Below, in pieces: positions 32,568 to 45,399 of a stretch of DNA of 64,000 bases. Both the position numbers and the translations under genes were made by a program. Numbering within the stretch: position 1 is the first letter of the stretch; every line of letters begins with the position of its first letter. The DNA is from Gnetum montanum (Eukaryota; Streptophyta; Gnetopsida; Gnetales; Gnetaceae): positions 874,215 through 938,214 of the forward strand of contig MNCI01006555.1 in assembly GCA_015680685.1 (NCBI GenBank), read 5' to 3'. The notes under the pieces were generated by a model. It saw only the letters and a list, made by a program, of their open reading frames with translations. It searched no databases and had not been told where the DNA came from.

Positions 32568-35250
32568 ATGGCCCTAAAAAGAGGAGGATAAGAAGGGCAT
32601 TTATAGGGTGCAAGAAAATGCTCGAGAGGTGGTAAAGGCTGACTAGGAGAACCAGGCCCACCAGCTGCAAATGAAGAATAGGAGGCCCAATCATTTAGCA
32701 TTCATCAAGAGGCCCCTATTACAGGATAGTCAGTCCAAGTAGAGGTTGCAGGATCAGAGGCGCAAGCATAAGGATAATGCCTCATGCTATCCCAAGAATG
32801 CCTCCAAGCCATTTAAGAGCAATCCATGTTGACCATGATCATCATGAAAATGAACTTTAGGCCATTCATATAATTTTTTCCTAAGGTGGTAAAAACATAG
32901 CTTTAGGCATCATCTCTATGACACATCCTTTCTGAAAGTGGGGATGATACCTCGGTGAGATGTAAACCAATTCTAGTATAATAAAGAAAAGGGCATCAAA
33001 ATCAACATTGGTGAAGTCTTTGTATCTTTCTTAATCAAGGCCATTGTAGAGGCTTTAAACATATCTAATGTGGGGGCCAAGGTTACACACCTATCCACAA
33101 GATCTAACGTAGAAATAAGGAAGCTATGGTTGCAGCAAGCATGGAAGATAGAATATACAATGAGTTGACTCTAGAAGAGAGAATTTATTTCAAAATTGCA
33201 CATATGATTCCCCATTAAAAGGTTGAAAAATATATCAACCTACATGGCCAAAGGAAGTGCAATCTTAATGGGAAAATACAACATCAACCTTGCCCAATTG
33301 TACTTCATGAAGATTCAACGGTAGTTCAAGGAAAGAAAGGAAAGGAATTTGACACTTCCATTTTCTTACCTAATTAGAAAGCTATGCAAGCATGTTAGAA
33401 TCCTGGGTTACACCAATGACGTTCCTAGGAGGGCCCAAAATGCTTCATTTTTTAAGTTGCTCAAACCAACAACACCAAGGAAAGACCTTGGTGAAGAACA
33501 AGAACAAGAACTAGAGAAGGAGCTAGAGCAAGAACTAGAGCAACAATGAGAGTTGCAAGTTTAACTACCATTACCGTAGAATTATAGGCCCACAATGAGC
33601 CATCTGCAAAAAATTTTTGAAACTCTCAGTTGGAAAAGTAGGGATGAATCCAACGTCATCTAAGTCATTGATGCTGTCGTTCAACCTATAGTTTTTTCTT
33701 ATCTATTAAGGGGATATATTTCTTTGCAATTAGGAGAAGAAGCCTAGTGGTCATAGTAGATCTCTAGAAATGCTAAATATTTCTAAGTAGTGCTTGAAAT
33801 GGGAGAAGGTGTCATAGTTATGGTCATGTAGCACCAAGATGCAGTAGGCACAACAAAAGTAATAATAGAGCACATTAAAGAATCCTTTAATGTGCCTATT
33901 GTGCCTTAGGTGGACTTAACTGGAATCACAGATGCATAAATGTTAGCTAGGACTTCGATGACTCCTGAGGCTCATGAGGATGTGCTCAATAGATTGTTGC
34001 AGATTGGGCAAGTCATGACAATCCTTTTTGACATCACTAGTGATGTCACTATAGTACAATTTGACCTCATAGCCACCAAGGAAAAATTGATCATGGAAGA
34101 GCATGTAGAGGTAGAGGTTCACTGATTACAAGAAGATCTCATTGCCCTAAGATCTGAAAGAAGGGATACTTCCCAATTGGTTGCGCCTGACCAATTGGAG
34201 CAATTTCCAATAGAGCATATAGGCAAATTGATTAAGTAGAACAAAGTGGCTAAACATGAAAACAAGAAAGTGATCTAGAATGCCTTAGTTGCTAAAGCCC
34301 AAGAATATGCTCATGTGAAGGCATTGACCATCACATAGGAAGAAAAGAAAACAAGTAGCTTTCTATTGACAATGCAAGGTTTACCATCATCAAGAAGTAG
34401 AAAAACATTTTGGAAGAAAGCATCCACTAGTTGAGGGAGTAATTGGTGATGGTCAACTAGGACATAAGTACATTGGCAAGAGAGAACTAAATCCTCTTAA
34501 TGAAGGAGGTATGCACCATATGCCAGAAGTTTGCAATTGAGATAAGTGCATGGTAGAGTAAGGCCAAGAAGCACAAGAAGTTGAAAGAGCACTTCCAAGA
34601 CTAGATCAACATGTATAAGAAAATCAGTGAAAAAGAAATCTAGATGGAAAAGGCTTACATTAGTTCCATGTCAGTGTAGAATCCTAATTGTCAGCCCATC
34701 TTAGATAGCTACGCTTTAGTCCACCAAGTAGAAGTGAAAATAAGGACCTACAGATTGAAGATTTGAAAGAGTACATGGCATTAGCTAACCTTTGTTATGC
34801 TAACATTGCCATGTTAATAGTAGGTTGGAATAGAAATGAATTGTAATAACAAGTAGTAGCCACCTATGCTTTATATGATAAAGAGTTTGTAGATAGAAAA
34901 TATGTTCTATAGTAACTCCATGTAGTAAACTCAAAATTAGAAATAATTAAGGCTCACTACCATAGGCAAACAGATGTAGCTTTAGACCTAGCTAGGAGAC
35001 TAACATATTATCACAAATTAAGAGAAAAGGCTAGGGATTTTGAGGAGGAATGGAGGTAGTTCACGACATGGTATGTGAAAGAGAATTAGATGTTTCCACA
35101 ACTACCGTGTCTATGGGATGTACCAGTTCTAGCACACATTGGATCATCAGTTTGGATGGTGCATGACTTAACAATGAAGGAGAAGAAGTTGTATGTACTC
35201 TTAAATTGTTACAAATTCCAAAAGCCTAACAACAAAGGGAAGTGACCAAT
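32568..35250 (+). pseudogene. 3' ORF, putative plant transposon protein type with long coiled coil
   Basis: Begins at GCAG/ATG (32,568), reading ALKRGG then a stop; the paralogue at 20,200 has the same start. A conserved part reads KINIGEVFVSFLIKAIVEAL. The open core 33,349-33,549 with preceding sequence gives AKGSAILMGKYNINLAQLYF and LTLPFSYLIRKLCKHVRI, the pattern of the plant putative transposon protein domain. A Glu/Leu/Gln repeat (QELEKELEQELEQQ) follows, then heptad-rich helical sequence to about 35,250. Localisation is not evident: no membrane segment or signal peptide is seen, so it does not look like an envelope protein. Stops are frequent but homology runs the full length. Confidence 0.66.
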
Positions 35251-35457
35251 GGAGGAGCCATCACCTTTGGAAACTACATAGCTTTCCCAATTTCGTTATT
35301 TTGTCATGTCATGTCCATTTTTTGTAAAAACATCACTATAGCATGAACTAGTTATTTCTATGCCTGTTAGAGTTAGTCAATAATCCCATACCTTCCTAAT
35401 ATTTTGTAAAGAGCTGGTTCCTCATTTTATATAACTCAAGGATGAGTTTTTATTTAG

Positions 35458-35468
35458 TCGTGGGGGTA
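35458..35468 (+). other. 3' polypurine tract
   Basis: TCGTGGGGGTA directly before the 3' LTR; the same GTGGGGGTA precedes the LTR at 24,331. Confidence 0.75.
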
Positions 35469-36372
35469 TGATGAGTCATGTTTTGGTAGGGCTCCAATAT
35501 TGAATATATGATATGAGAGACACATTATTGGGTATTTGATATCAAGGCATAACCTCCAATGTCAGGGATCCAATATTGTTCCTTCTGTGCTAGCTTATAA
35601 ATACAACACTTGGGGTGCATGGTTTTCATATAGAGATATAGATTTGAGATAGATTTGAATAGATTTTAGATGTAGATATAGATAAGTTCTGTTAGTTTTG
35701 TTTCTAGTGCATACCCGTAGTATGATGTTAAGTGATTGTACAACATCCTAATTCAAGTGTGACATAATTGGACACATCACATGTTTGACAATAAAGATTG
35801 AGATTACTTCCATCATTGTAGCATCCACTTAGCTTTATTATTGCTAATTACTTAAAATGCTTACTATTTTCCATAGTCAATGTTAATCATTTATTACTCT
35901 TTATTATTTCTATCATTAAGGAGAATGAGTATGACTAATCGTAATTCCTTAGTGTAATTAGTTGGTGACCTAGTAGTGTTATCATTTGGTACACCTAGTA
36001 ATGGTACACTTGGTAATCCCAGCTGTAGTTGCATGAAGTCCAAGGCATGTATGAAAGGTTAGGAATAAATACTCATTACACATAGGCTAGTTTAGACTTT
36101 GCTTTTCATTATTAATTAATTAAATAATTGATTTCATTATTATCGTTAGGAGTAGCCCAAGGCCAAAATAACATCAATTATTATATGCCTCACTTTGGAC
36201 TAAACCATATGTGACAAAGCTACCACTAGTCTAAGTCGGAAGACAATGAACTACGATCAAGACATAATGATCTAGATGCCATAACTAGTCCTATCTAGGG
36301 AATTCAACTAGATCATGCATGAATGCTTGTGATTCATATGGTTGGGCATACAAAGTACCTCACTTCTCATCA
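35469..36372 (+). repeat. 3' LTR (904 bp)
   Basis: Pairs with 26,944-27,846. Starts TGATGAGTCATGTTTTGGTA and ends CTTCTCATCA. TATAAATA at 35,596-35,603. The palindrome block has drifted (CCAATATTGAATATATGATA). Differences from the 5' LTR are mostly C/T and G/A. Confidence 0.9.
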
Positions 36373-36720
36373 CTTATGATAGTTAAATTTATCATTATAA
36401 GTCTCTGTTGGGTTTTAAGACTTTCCTCCAAAATGACTTTGCAATTCTTACATGCTCTTCAATATTTCTTTCTCACTAATATGTAGTCTATTTGGATTAA
36501 GTTTCATTCATTTTGAAAGATCAATAATTGTTCAATTGTTCCTTTTCATGTGTTTTTTTGAAACTTGTAATAATATTCACCTTCAAAACATTTAGTAAAA
36601 TTAAAACTTTATAACTTAGTATTTCTCATTAAAATTGAATTCATAACATAGAGTTTCCGAATTAAGAGACTTACCATTGCGAACACCTCATTATTATTTA
36701 AGGATGACTTGAATTTAAAA
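36373..36720 (-). pseudogene. LINE endonuclease C-terminal remnant
   Basis: On the - strand NLIQIDYILVRKKYLKSM lies near 36,450-36,500. It matches the plant LINE apurinic endonuclease segment SSQIDFFLxRxxDRxxCKDCKVIPGE; a second part, ELQSHFGGKS, fits CKVIPGE. It continues the LINE whose RT lies at 25,143-26,943; the Athila-type element was inserted between them. Confidence 0.7.
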
Positions 36721-39700
36721 CCTCTTTCTTAAATAATATTTTTTAGATAAGATAATTTATTAAGTTATTTTTAATAAAATGTGGTTTAAGTGGTTAATTA
36801 TCCTTTGTATTTTAACTTTAAATCCTCATCATTTTTAACTCCATTCTTTTCCTTAACTAATTAATTTATAAAATAATGGGATATTAGGTTAATATTAATA
36901 CTATGTAAACATTTAATTTAACTCTGTCAATATTAGTCCCAATCCCAAATACAAAAGGAGGATTAGCTAAAGGTTGGTAGCTGGTTGTAAAATCATGACA
37001 AATCTCATGGATCAGTTTCTTTTTTAGATTTTACATATGCAAGTGCATTTTCTAGATGTGTTGTGCAATAGTCACATGATTGTAGATGATTTGAAGAAAC
37101 TACAAATAAACAAAGATCTAACTTTTCATAAAGAAAAATAGTAAAAAAGAATTCATGTAGTTGATCTTTTTTTGTTGGGACAAGGCTAAGATAATGCTAA
37201 TATATATGTATAATTTAATTAAATTAAAAAATTATATTTCAATGTATTAAGATAAAAAATTATTTATATGTATTGAAACTTTTAAAATTTTAAATAGTCA
37301 TTAGTTTTTTAAGATTCATGTATTTATATTTATAAATACTTTTATATGGCTAAAGCATGTAGCTTGTGGTTATGTAAGTAAAATGTTTAATTTAAAAAGG
37401 GTAAGAAAAGACTTTTAAGAAAGAACTTAAAAGATTAAAGCCATGAAAAATGAAATAAGTAGGAAGCTAAAAGTAATAAAATAAGTCATTTAAGATATTG
37501 GCTATATAAAGTTGTGAGTAAATGTTTAAGATTTATAAATATAGTTTAAAGTATATAATTATAGCAAATTATTATAAACTTATTCACTTATTTAAATGGG
37601 TAATAAAATGAAGTTGTCGTATAAACATATTGAGTTTTATAATAAGTTTTTAAGTATTTATAAGCTGAAAGAATATGATAGTGGTAATTTGTAAAGACCA
37701 CACAAGATAAGAAGAAAAAATAAGTCCCTAGAACTACCAAATGATAGTAAGAAGTGAAGTAAAGTAAGAAGTTGAAGTATTGGATATGCTTAGAACTCAA
37801 AGGTAGAATTATGCATCATAGACATGAAGAAATTCAACATAGTGAGCTGAATGAAGGTATTACAAGAGAAGTAACTATGAAGGTAGAAGGGTGGGCTACA
37901 TTGAGGTAGTAGTACATTAGTCATCATATAATAGTGAAGCCAATGTAGTGGTGGATTGCTAGAGTCTAGAATGATCCAATCCACATATGAGTAAGGATAG
38001 TAATTTCCAAGAGTATTGTAAGTGTACCATGAGCCCTTGATGCAAAGAAGATGTTACGATAATTTAAAAGTTATAGCATTGCCAAAGGAAGTGAAACACT
38101 AGAAAAATAGAAGAACTTCTTACCAAATGAGCATAGCCTAATTAGGAGTAATAGTAAGCCTAAATATGACATTACAATTTACTAGAACTAGAAATAGTAC
38201 TTGTTATAAACTATATATGATAGCTTATCATTAATACTAATATGCAAATTATATCAATATGACTTTGTTTATCATAAAAAGATTAATAAGTAATTAGTAA
38301 GACTTATGATACTCATAATTATAAAAAGATTAGGAAGCATAGTTATTTTAAATTTTATAGTTATAGTTACACATATAACTCATTTAGATATTGCTATATT
38401 AGAGTTTCTAAGTAAATATGTAAAATCAAATTCTAACATGATCCTTCTTCTTCTTTATAATAAGATGAAAACCTTTAAAGATTATGGAAATTGATTAACT
38501 CTTAATGTATTTGATGTTTTAGTGTAATAAAAAAATAATTGTAATATAATTCTCATTTTTGTCTTTCGCTTACATAAAATCATCAAATACATCAAGAAGC
38601 ATTAAACTTGATAAATTAAATAACCATAAATAAGCCTCAAACTTGTTATGAAGGCTACATAATTATTCTTTCAATAATTAAATAAGGTATGAAGAAGATT
38701 GGAGTTGATTTAAAGTGACCTAGTAAAGAGAATACATTTCTACTTGCTTTTTTTTTTCTATATAGATGACAAGTCATAGTCCTGTTGTGCTAGTCATTAT
38801 GATTGCATCATGAGTCACAATATTGTTTAAATAAATCAACATAATCATAACCACCAAGTCACAACAGTTAACATTTCCTATGTCTTAAATTATAATTTCA
38901 TTGAAATATGAAAAAATTTGAATATTATAAGATGTAGTTTGATCATGTTTTTTTTTACTTGAATAATTTTAAATACTGTAAGTCATGATTAAGTTGTGGT
39001 TTCCTTACAAGATTGTAACCAATTACAAAACTCTCTATAATTCACACTCCTAGTCATGGTTGTATATTGTCATATGCATATGTAGTATAATAGGATTTGA
39101 ACCTACTTGCTAATTTATTTTAGTTTATAGGAGGGGAAAAATAAAAGGCCTTGGAGCACTCAAAGTCAAGAAGATCACTCATTCTAATTGAGTAATGTCC
39201 AATAAGCTAGACCTCAATGTGCTCTCAAGCTTAAGTGGATCAAGTCCTTAGCCTATATTTTGATTTTTTCAAAATGCTTTGATTGGTTTTTGGCTATTTT
39301 ATCTCTACCACCTTACCTTGAGAGGCTCATAGCCAAGAACATGAAGAAGGCTAGGTTATAATTCTTTCCATCAAGGGGCATGATGAGACATGATGGGAAT
39401 TGATGGAAAATTAACTTGGATCTTATGATCTGACCATCCAATAGTGTGTAGCACATCCATTCAAGCATCATTATTCAACCACCTCTTTGAATTCTCTTCC
39501 TTCATTAAAACTATGAGGTTTACTTTCTTATTCATGTTTCATATACATGTGAGAATATCCCACATGATAATAGATGGGGTAAAAAATAGGGACATGTCTA
39601 CCTAGACTTGGTTCCTTTAGATAATCCTGCTAGAGTTAGTAAAAATAATTAGGTCTAGCAATGGTCTATCCTAAGCTTTATGCATATGGATCATCTTTGA

Positions 39701-42281
39701 TCACATGAACACTGGCTCAAATTATGACCTAAGAAAAATCCAATTTAATGTACATTTTTATAGTTACATGGATTAAGGCTTAGTCATGAGATATGCAAAA
39801 ATAATTGGTTTTGGTATAGTTTATTGTACTCCTTATTATTGGTGTATATAATCTCTAGAGTTTGGAGTTATAGTTGCCATGGTTCGAGCTATATGGAATC
39901 CACTATTCTAGGTATTCAAGAATGATGATTAGCTATGAGGTAGCATCAATAGCAAAAATGAAAATTATATAAAATGAGTTAGTATTATAGGGCACTCATG
40001 CTAGGGCATTCTATTATATAAAATGAAAATTATAGGATAGGTACAATAGTGAAACTATTTCATGGACTGCCTCACCTCAAGATTAATTAAACTAATAGAT
40101 TAGTAACATATTAGTAAGATCACCTTAGAAAAGTATATAAGTAGTAACTCATATTTGGTTATGAAAGCTATAGTTAGGTTCCATCGATTTTAGCATGGCC
40201 ATCACTTGCCAAATCATGATATTTGGTTATGAAAGCTATAGTTAGGTTCCAATGAGAGTAGTAGTCAAGATTGTATTGAGAATTGATTCAAAGGATTAAG
40301 ATAAGCCACAAGGTCAAGTACATTCTACTCATAAAAAAATCTACTACTAGGCTAAAATGCTTAGAAAATTGCACTTGTTTGATCCTACTTTCTTGCTTAA
40401 GAATCAAAGGTTAATTCTTTGAATCATCACAAACTTTATTATTTTCACTATCATTTTTTTACTAAAGTAGGAATTACTATCATTCTTCAATGTTATGGGA
40501 TAACCAAAATGTAAAATTTTAACTAGATAGAACTTAAAAAATAGTATTAATCGCTAAATCCTTCAAGAAGGATAAATGACCATCATACCAGAGCACATGA
40601 AATCATGCCATATTGTACCATACTAGCAAAAAAGGAACCCTAGTACTTAAAGTACTACATTATACCTTCATTATTGAGTTCAATAACTGTATGCATTTAT
40701 GCTCCCATGGGGTCTACTCTAGCAAAGGATGTCTAAAAATATTAACTTAAATGAAGTGATGATGTAGTGTATAAGGTCTTATACTTTTTACATATTATAA
40801 TACTTTAGCACAATACCCCAATAATAGCTATTACCATGATGATATTCAAAAGAATGCAAAGAAGCATTTTAGAGTTAAGCGAATGATTCCTAGTAATAGA
40901 GATACAAGATTATGAAGGAAACAAGGAGTGATTACACATATAGAGGGAAGGGGTGAGAGTGAGTATATCACCTATACTCTTAAATTTTACTTAAATGACT
41001 TTAACCAAAGGATAAATAGAAGATTCTGATACATTAGTTACATAGCAGTTCTAGTGGTCTTTACAGTGATGTAAACATAGTTGCATACAAGAAAGAGTTA
41101 GAAGTAAAGTAAGAATAGAAGAAGCTTAAATTGACTGGAACACATCAAGTACTGGGTTTCAAAATGTCTATCCTTCATCTAAGACTCCTAAACTAGGCCA
41201 AAACTAGGTGAGTTCATATATCATTTCCAATAGACTAAGTATGTACTAAGTGGAGATTACACTACTAGGATAACTATTTAGATATTCTTCATGCAACTCT
41301 TGATAATAACTTAATTTAGGGAACCATGGGATTCTATAGAAAATTTGGTATTGCTAGGTATTACTTTGTGGGATAAGGCATGAAGTAGATCTTACATTCT
41401 AATTGGGATTACCCTGTGAATAAATATGTGATTCTTAGTATATTACTATACTACTATACTAAGAATACCATATGTATACTTACTATATTATTTGAATTTA
41501 GGACAAGATTAGATCCCATGAAAAGTACTTACATCACTCTAGTTTGGCATAGGAAAGTAGTGATACATTTCTAGCTTGGTAAAGAATAGTAGTAATGCAT
41601 TTTGGTAGTAGGTGGTTATTTTTTAGTGATTAATTATAAAATATTGGTTGTTAATCAATAGGAGGCTTTATGCAATTTTAGGCTATTCATCTATATCTTA
41701 ACATTGCTAACTTGGGTGGTACTCCCTCTAGAAAAACATACAGAAGTAGAACTAGAGGCATTTTGGTGTGCTTCTCTAGATATAAGAAGTATGGATTAGA
41801 AAAATCCTTAGAGCATAATAGTATTTAATCATTATTTAATTGGTAGAGTTGATTGGCCAAGCTAGGACTTGTAACGCTTCCTCTTTAAGACATCATTCAA
41901 GGGGTATTTTCTTAGGGATGCTACCAACACTACATAAATGTTCTCTTAGCAGCTACTTGAAGTGTTCAAGTAATATTTTATTATATTATTATTGTAATTT
42001 ATTATCTTATGATTATAAATTATTATAATAGAAATTTCCTCCTCCATATTTGTTGCTCTTTCTATTGGTGCTTATGAGTGGATGTTTATTAGGCATCGTT
42101 GTCTTTAAGCTTTTAGTGGATACTCACCTTGTAAGTAATTCTACAAAGGTTTTTACCACTCATAGAATCTTGTAAGGTGGTCCCATGAAGAGATCTCACT
42201 TTGTTTACTTGCTCTTGTGACCTAGCCTAAGGGATATTTACCCTAGCATTCAGTGAGTAAACACATGACATTGTAAAGGAT
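36721..42281. other. AT-rich region without recognised genes
   Basis: Only short open stretches are present (for example 37,588-37,800 on -, 38,306-38,494 on +, 41,840-42,028 on +); all are low-complexity and lack domains. There are T runs near 38,750 and 38,950 and an exact 33-bp direct repeat near 40.2 kb. It may be very old transposon DNA. I see no LTR pair, primer site or RT motif in it. Confidence 0.55.
40151..40251 (+). repeat. Exact 33-bp direct repeat, 68-bp period
   Basis: The 33 bases beginning ATATTTGGTTATGAAAGC and ending TTAGGTTCCA occur at 40,151-40,183 and 40,219-40,251 without mismatch. The 35 bases between are different. Identity in such decayed surroundings suggests a recent local duplication. 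Confidence 0.85.
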
Positions 42282-43139
42282 TAATGAGTCATGAATATGT
42301 TAGCCCCAATATTGGGTATCCAATATCAAAGCTAGGAAGGATGTTGGATATTTGATATCATCTCCTTCGTGCTAGCCTATAAATACAACACTTGAGTGCA
42401 TGGTTTGAAAAATAGATAGAAGAAATAGTTTTAGTTTTAATTTTTAGTTAGTTTCTTCATAGATTGTTTTTTAATCCTCTTATTTTCCTAGTGCATGTCT
42501 GTAGTGTGAAGTTTGTAATTGTATGACACCTTTGTTTAAGTGTGATGTACTTAGACATGTTCCATAATTGGAAATAAAGATATTACTCCCATCATTGCAG
42601 CATCCACTTAGATTATTATTGCTTTTAATTGTTACTTATTTACTATTTTCTTTAATTAAAATTTTCATTTATTGCTATTTACTATTCTTGTCATTAAGTA
42701 GAATGCATATGCCTTAGTCATGAGCACTTAAGTATAAGTACTTGGTAATCCAGCAGTGTATCATTTGGCACAGTGAGTGACATGCACTTGAAAATCCTAG
42801 AAGTAGTCTCACAAAGTCCAAGGTGTGTACAAACGATTAAGGATGGATACTCATCGCATGTAGGCTAGCTTAGATTTTACTCTCCATTGTTTAGTAGCTT
42901 AATTAATTCATCTCTTTGTCATCATTAGGAGTAGCATAGAATTAGATATCATATGCCTCACTTTGGACTTAACCATACATGATAAAGCTACCACTTGTCC
43001 AAGTGGTAAGATAGTGAACTGCAATTAGAGCATAACGATCTAGATATCACAACTAGTCCTATCCATGGAATTTGACTAGATCATGTGTGAACACTTGTAA
43101 TTTATATGGTTGAGCATAGGGGTACCTCACTACTCATCA
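42282..43139 (+). repeat. 5' LTR (858 bp)
   Basis: Starts TAATGAGTCATG (TGATGAGTC with one change) and ends GTACCTCACTACTCATCA. Dyad block with CCAATATTGG, GATATTTGATATC at 42,305-42,360. GTGCTAGCC then TATAAATA at 42,378-42,385. Confidence 0.85.
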
Positions 43140-43140
43140 T

Positions 43141-43158
43141 TGGCACTATTTCCAGGGA
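43141..43158 (+). other. Primer-binding site, tRNA-Asp type
   Basis: TGGCACTATTTCCAGGGA, related to TGGCGCCGTTGCCGGGGA with mostly C>T or G>A changes. Confidence 0.7.
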
Positions 43159-43264
43159 TGGTGCTAGTCATCTAGATTAGTTATATTTTACATTATCATT
43201 GTAAAGGTATTAATGATATGTCTTTTAGAAAATATTAACTCACACACACCATAAACCAACAAAA

Positions 43265-45385
43265 ATGTCTCTCTCACACAGAAGTGAAAATGCATTGTAT
43301 AGTGAATGCATTCATTAGAGAAATAATGAGATATACGATGAAGAAAATTGGAGTGACCAAATTTATGTAGGGGTTTCTTATGTTCATGACCACCTTGATA
43401 GCACGCAAAGACTACATTCATCTAAGATAGACAATCTTGAAGGAGATTATGTAAGTCCTAAACTAGGGAAGGCCTCAAGGCCTAAGACCTCCTTAAAACC
43501 TAGAAATGATAAATCAAAGGACTTTGAAGAACACTATAGTGGCCATTACAAACCTTTCAATTTCTCATCTTCCTCTTCCCCTTCAACATTTAGTTTTGAT
43601 GAAGATGAACGTAGGTATGGAGATAAGGCTCCACTAAAGGGTTGAACTAATGACCAAAATCGAACCCATAGGAAAAGTCAAAGATGTCACCATGAACATA
43701 GACAACATCATCATGATCAAATGAATAGAGATAGAAATTTCCCACACAACTTATTTGATGACAATGAACCCTTGTTGGCCACTAAGAGCCTAATGCATGT
43801 CATAGAGGCTATTAAGATATCTCACAGGTATCACAAAAAGAGTCATATACCTAGGCTTAATATGGATAATATTCCTAAATTTTTAGGAGGCTATGATTTA
43901 GATCCACAACATCATTTACAAGCCTTCCATGATGCCTGTGCTTTCTACAACATTGAAAGTGGGTGGAAAAAGCTTAAACTCTTTCCTAGAATACTAATCA
44001 ATAAATTTGAAGTGTGGTATAGGTCGTTGAGACTAAATTCAATTCGATGATGGTTCACAATGTTGGAACTTTTCAATGAGAAATACCAAACCTATGCGAG
44101 GATGTTCAACTTGAGGAGATGGATCCAAGAGTGGAAGCAAGAATAACATGAACCCTTAGACATGGCCTTAGATAGATATTATGACTTATTGAATAGATGT
44201 CCAAGCCATGGTTTCTCCAAGGAGAGGAAACTTTTCCACATCATAGATGGACTTCATAATGAAACAAGGGAGACCCTTGGGATGTATGCCCCAGGGTAAT
44301 TATATGAGCTCCAAGCCCATCAAATCTAAGAGCTAATCAAGCGTGTGGTAAAAGAAGAAGGAGAGATATGAAAATGGGAGAATGTCAAGAAATATCAATG
44401 GGACCCAACTCTTCAATAGAAGGAGGTCCATATTTATGGTATGGAGAAAGAGGTAGCTCTTGATAAGGTGATTCTACAATAAACCTTGTTGATACAGAAG
44501 TCTATTGATGAACTTGAAGCAAAGTTTAATAGGATGTCTAGATGGATATATGAAAATTTTGTAACTATCATTGAGATGGTCAAGGAGAGGATCATGCAAA
44601 ATAAGCTAGGAGATCACAATAAAAAAAGGATACAGAACCAAGAAATAGCTAGGAACAATTTTCAACAAACGGGAAAAATGGCTAAAGAAAGTGAGGCTAT
44701 AGACTCAACCACAGATGAAGATAATGGACATCTGCATATATGATCATCCAAAGGGCCATTGCCTAGTCTTGTTGCATCTACAGGATTATTGGGTAGATGC
44801 CTTAAATATGAAGTTTGTACAAAAGCACATGCCCTGGAGATTTTCTCTTCCACAAGGTAATTATAGACAGTCCCACAATTGATCGTACCATCCTAGGGGG
44901 ACTTATTACTAGCCTCCATAGTCATCAACTATTGTGGTAACAACCACAGTCTTGGAGGAGGCCACCACCAAATCAGCCCTATCCTTCCTATTTGCCAAAC
45001 CCACACAGATATTATGCTCAACACCTTGTTTCTCCAACTAGTTCTACATTCTCTACTTCAAATTTCCACTACCATTCTCTTGAGTACCATGAACCCATGA
45101 CATCCCTTGAGGGATCAACACCTTGCACCTCTTACCATCCATCCTACCCTTGATATTCTCATACTCCACCTTATTATATGCCACTTCCAGCAACACAAGA
45201 AGGTTCAACACCACAATATCAACAAATGAATGTCACTTGTGCTGAAAACGTGCATAAACATGGTTGTGGAGTCCTTCAAATTGGTAACATTAGCTACTCC
45301 ACAAAAAATCATAAAGCTAGATTATTTGAGCTAGTGTTGTCCATGATTATGAATACTAGCTTGTTCTTGCATTGAACTTAAAATT
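43265..45385 (+). pseudogene. gag: gag of Athila-type element, best preserved copy
   Basis: ATG at 43,265 gives SLSHRSENALYSECIH. Basic, Ser-rich head to about residue 150; then the capsid-like core (43,721-44,050): FLGGYDLDPQHHLQAFHDAC, WKKLKLFPRILINKFEVWYR. After stops it continues TMLELFNEKYQTYARMFNL, EPLDMALDRYYDLLNRCPSH and FHIIDGLHNETRETLGMYA, the standard plant Ty3 gag series. A coiled segment (44,486-44,743) follows, then a knuckle-like IYDHPKGHC. Only two stops break the first 260 codons, so this gag is younger or less damaged than its neighbour at 28 kb. Confidence 0.8.
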
Positions 45386-45399
45386 TAAAAATATTTTTA

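Larger units (their letters stand above)
26944..36372 (+). mobile_element. Complete Athila-type element without recognisable RT/integrase (9,429 bp)
   Basis: Two LTRs (903 and 904 bp) with the same TGATGAGTCATGTTTTGGTA start, a tRNA-Asp-type primer site, gag, a short unassigned remnant, post-pol tract, spacer, 3' ORF and 3' polypurine tract. Target duplication: CTCAT (26,939-26,943) and CTTAT (36,373-36,377), 4 of 5 bases. Flanks on both sides are parts of one LINE, which confirms the boundaries. Between gag and the post-pol tract only about 450 bp remain, with no RT or integrase motif, so movement would have needed pol in trans. LTRs differ mainly by transitions. Confidence 0.88.
42282..45385 (+). 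mobile_element. Athila-type element, 5' part only
   Basis: 5' LTR, primer site and gag are present. After about 45,385 the sequence switches to an oppositely oriented Ty3-type gag. Protease, RT, integrase and 3' LTR are absent from this place. It is closest to the element at 26,944 (same LTR core and gag head). Confidence 0.82.

Noticed and set aside
37588-38494. Short ORFs rich in Tyr, Phe, Ile and Lys
   Set aside because: Composition follows the AT-rich DNA; no motif, start context or homology to neighbours.
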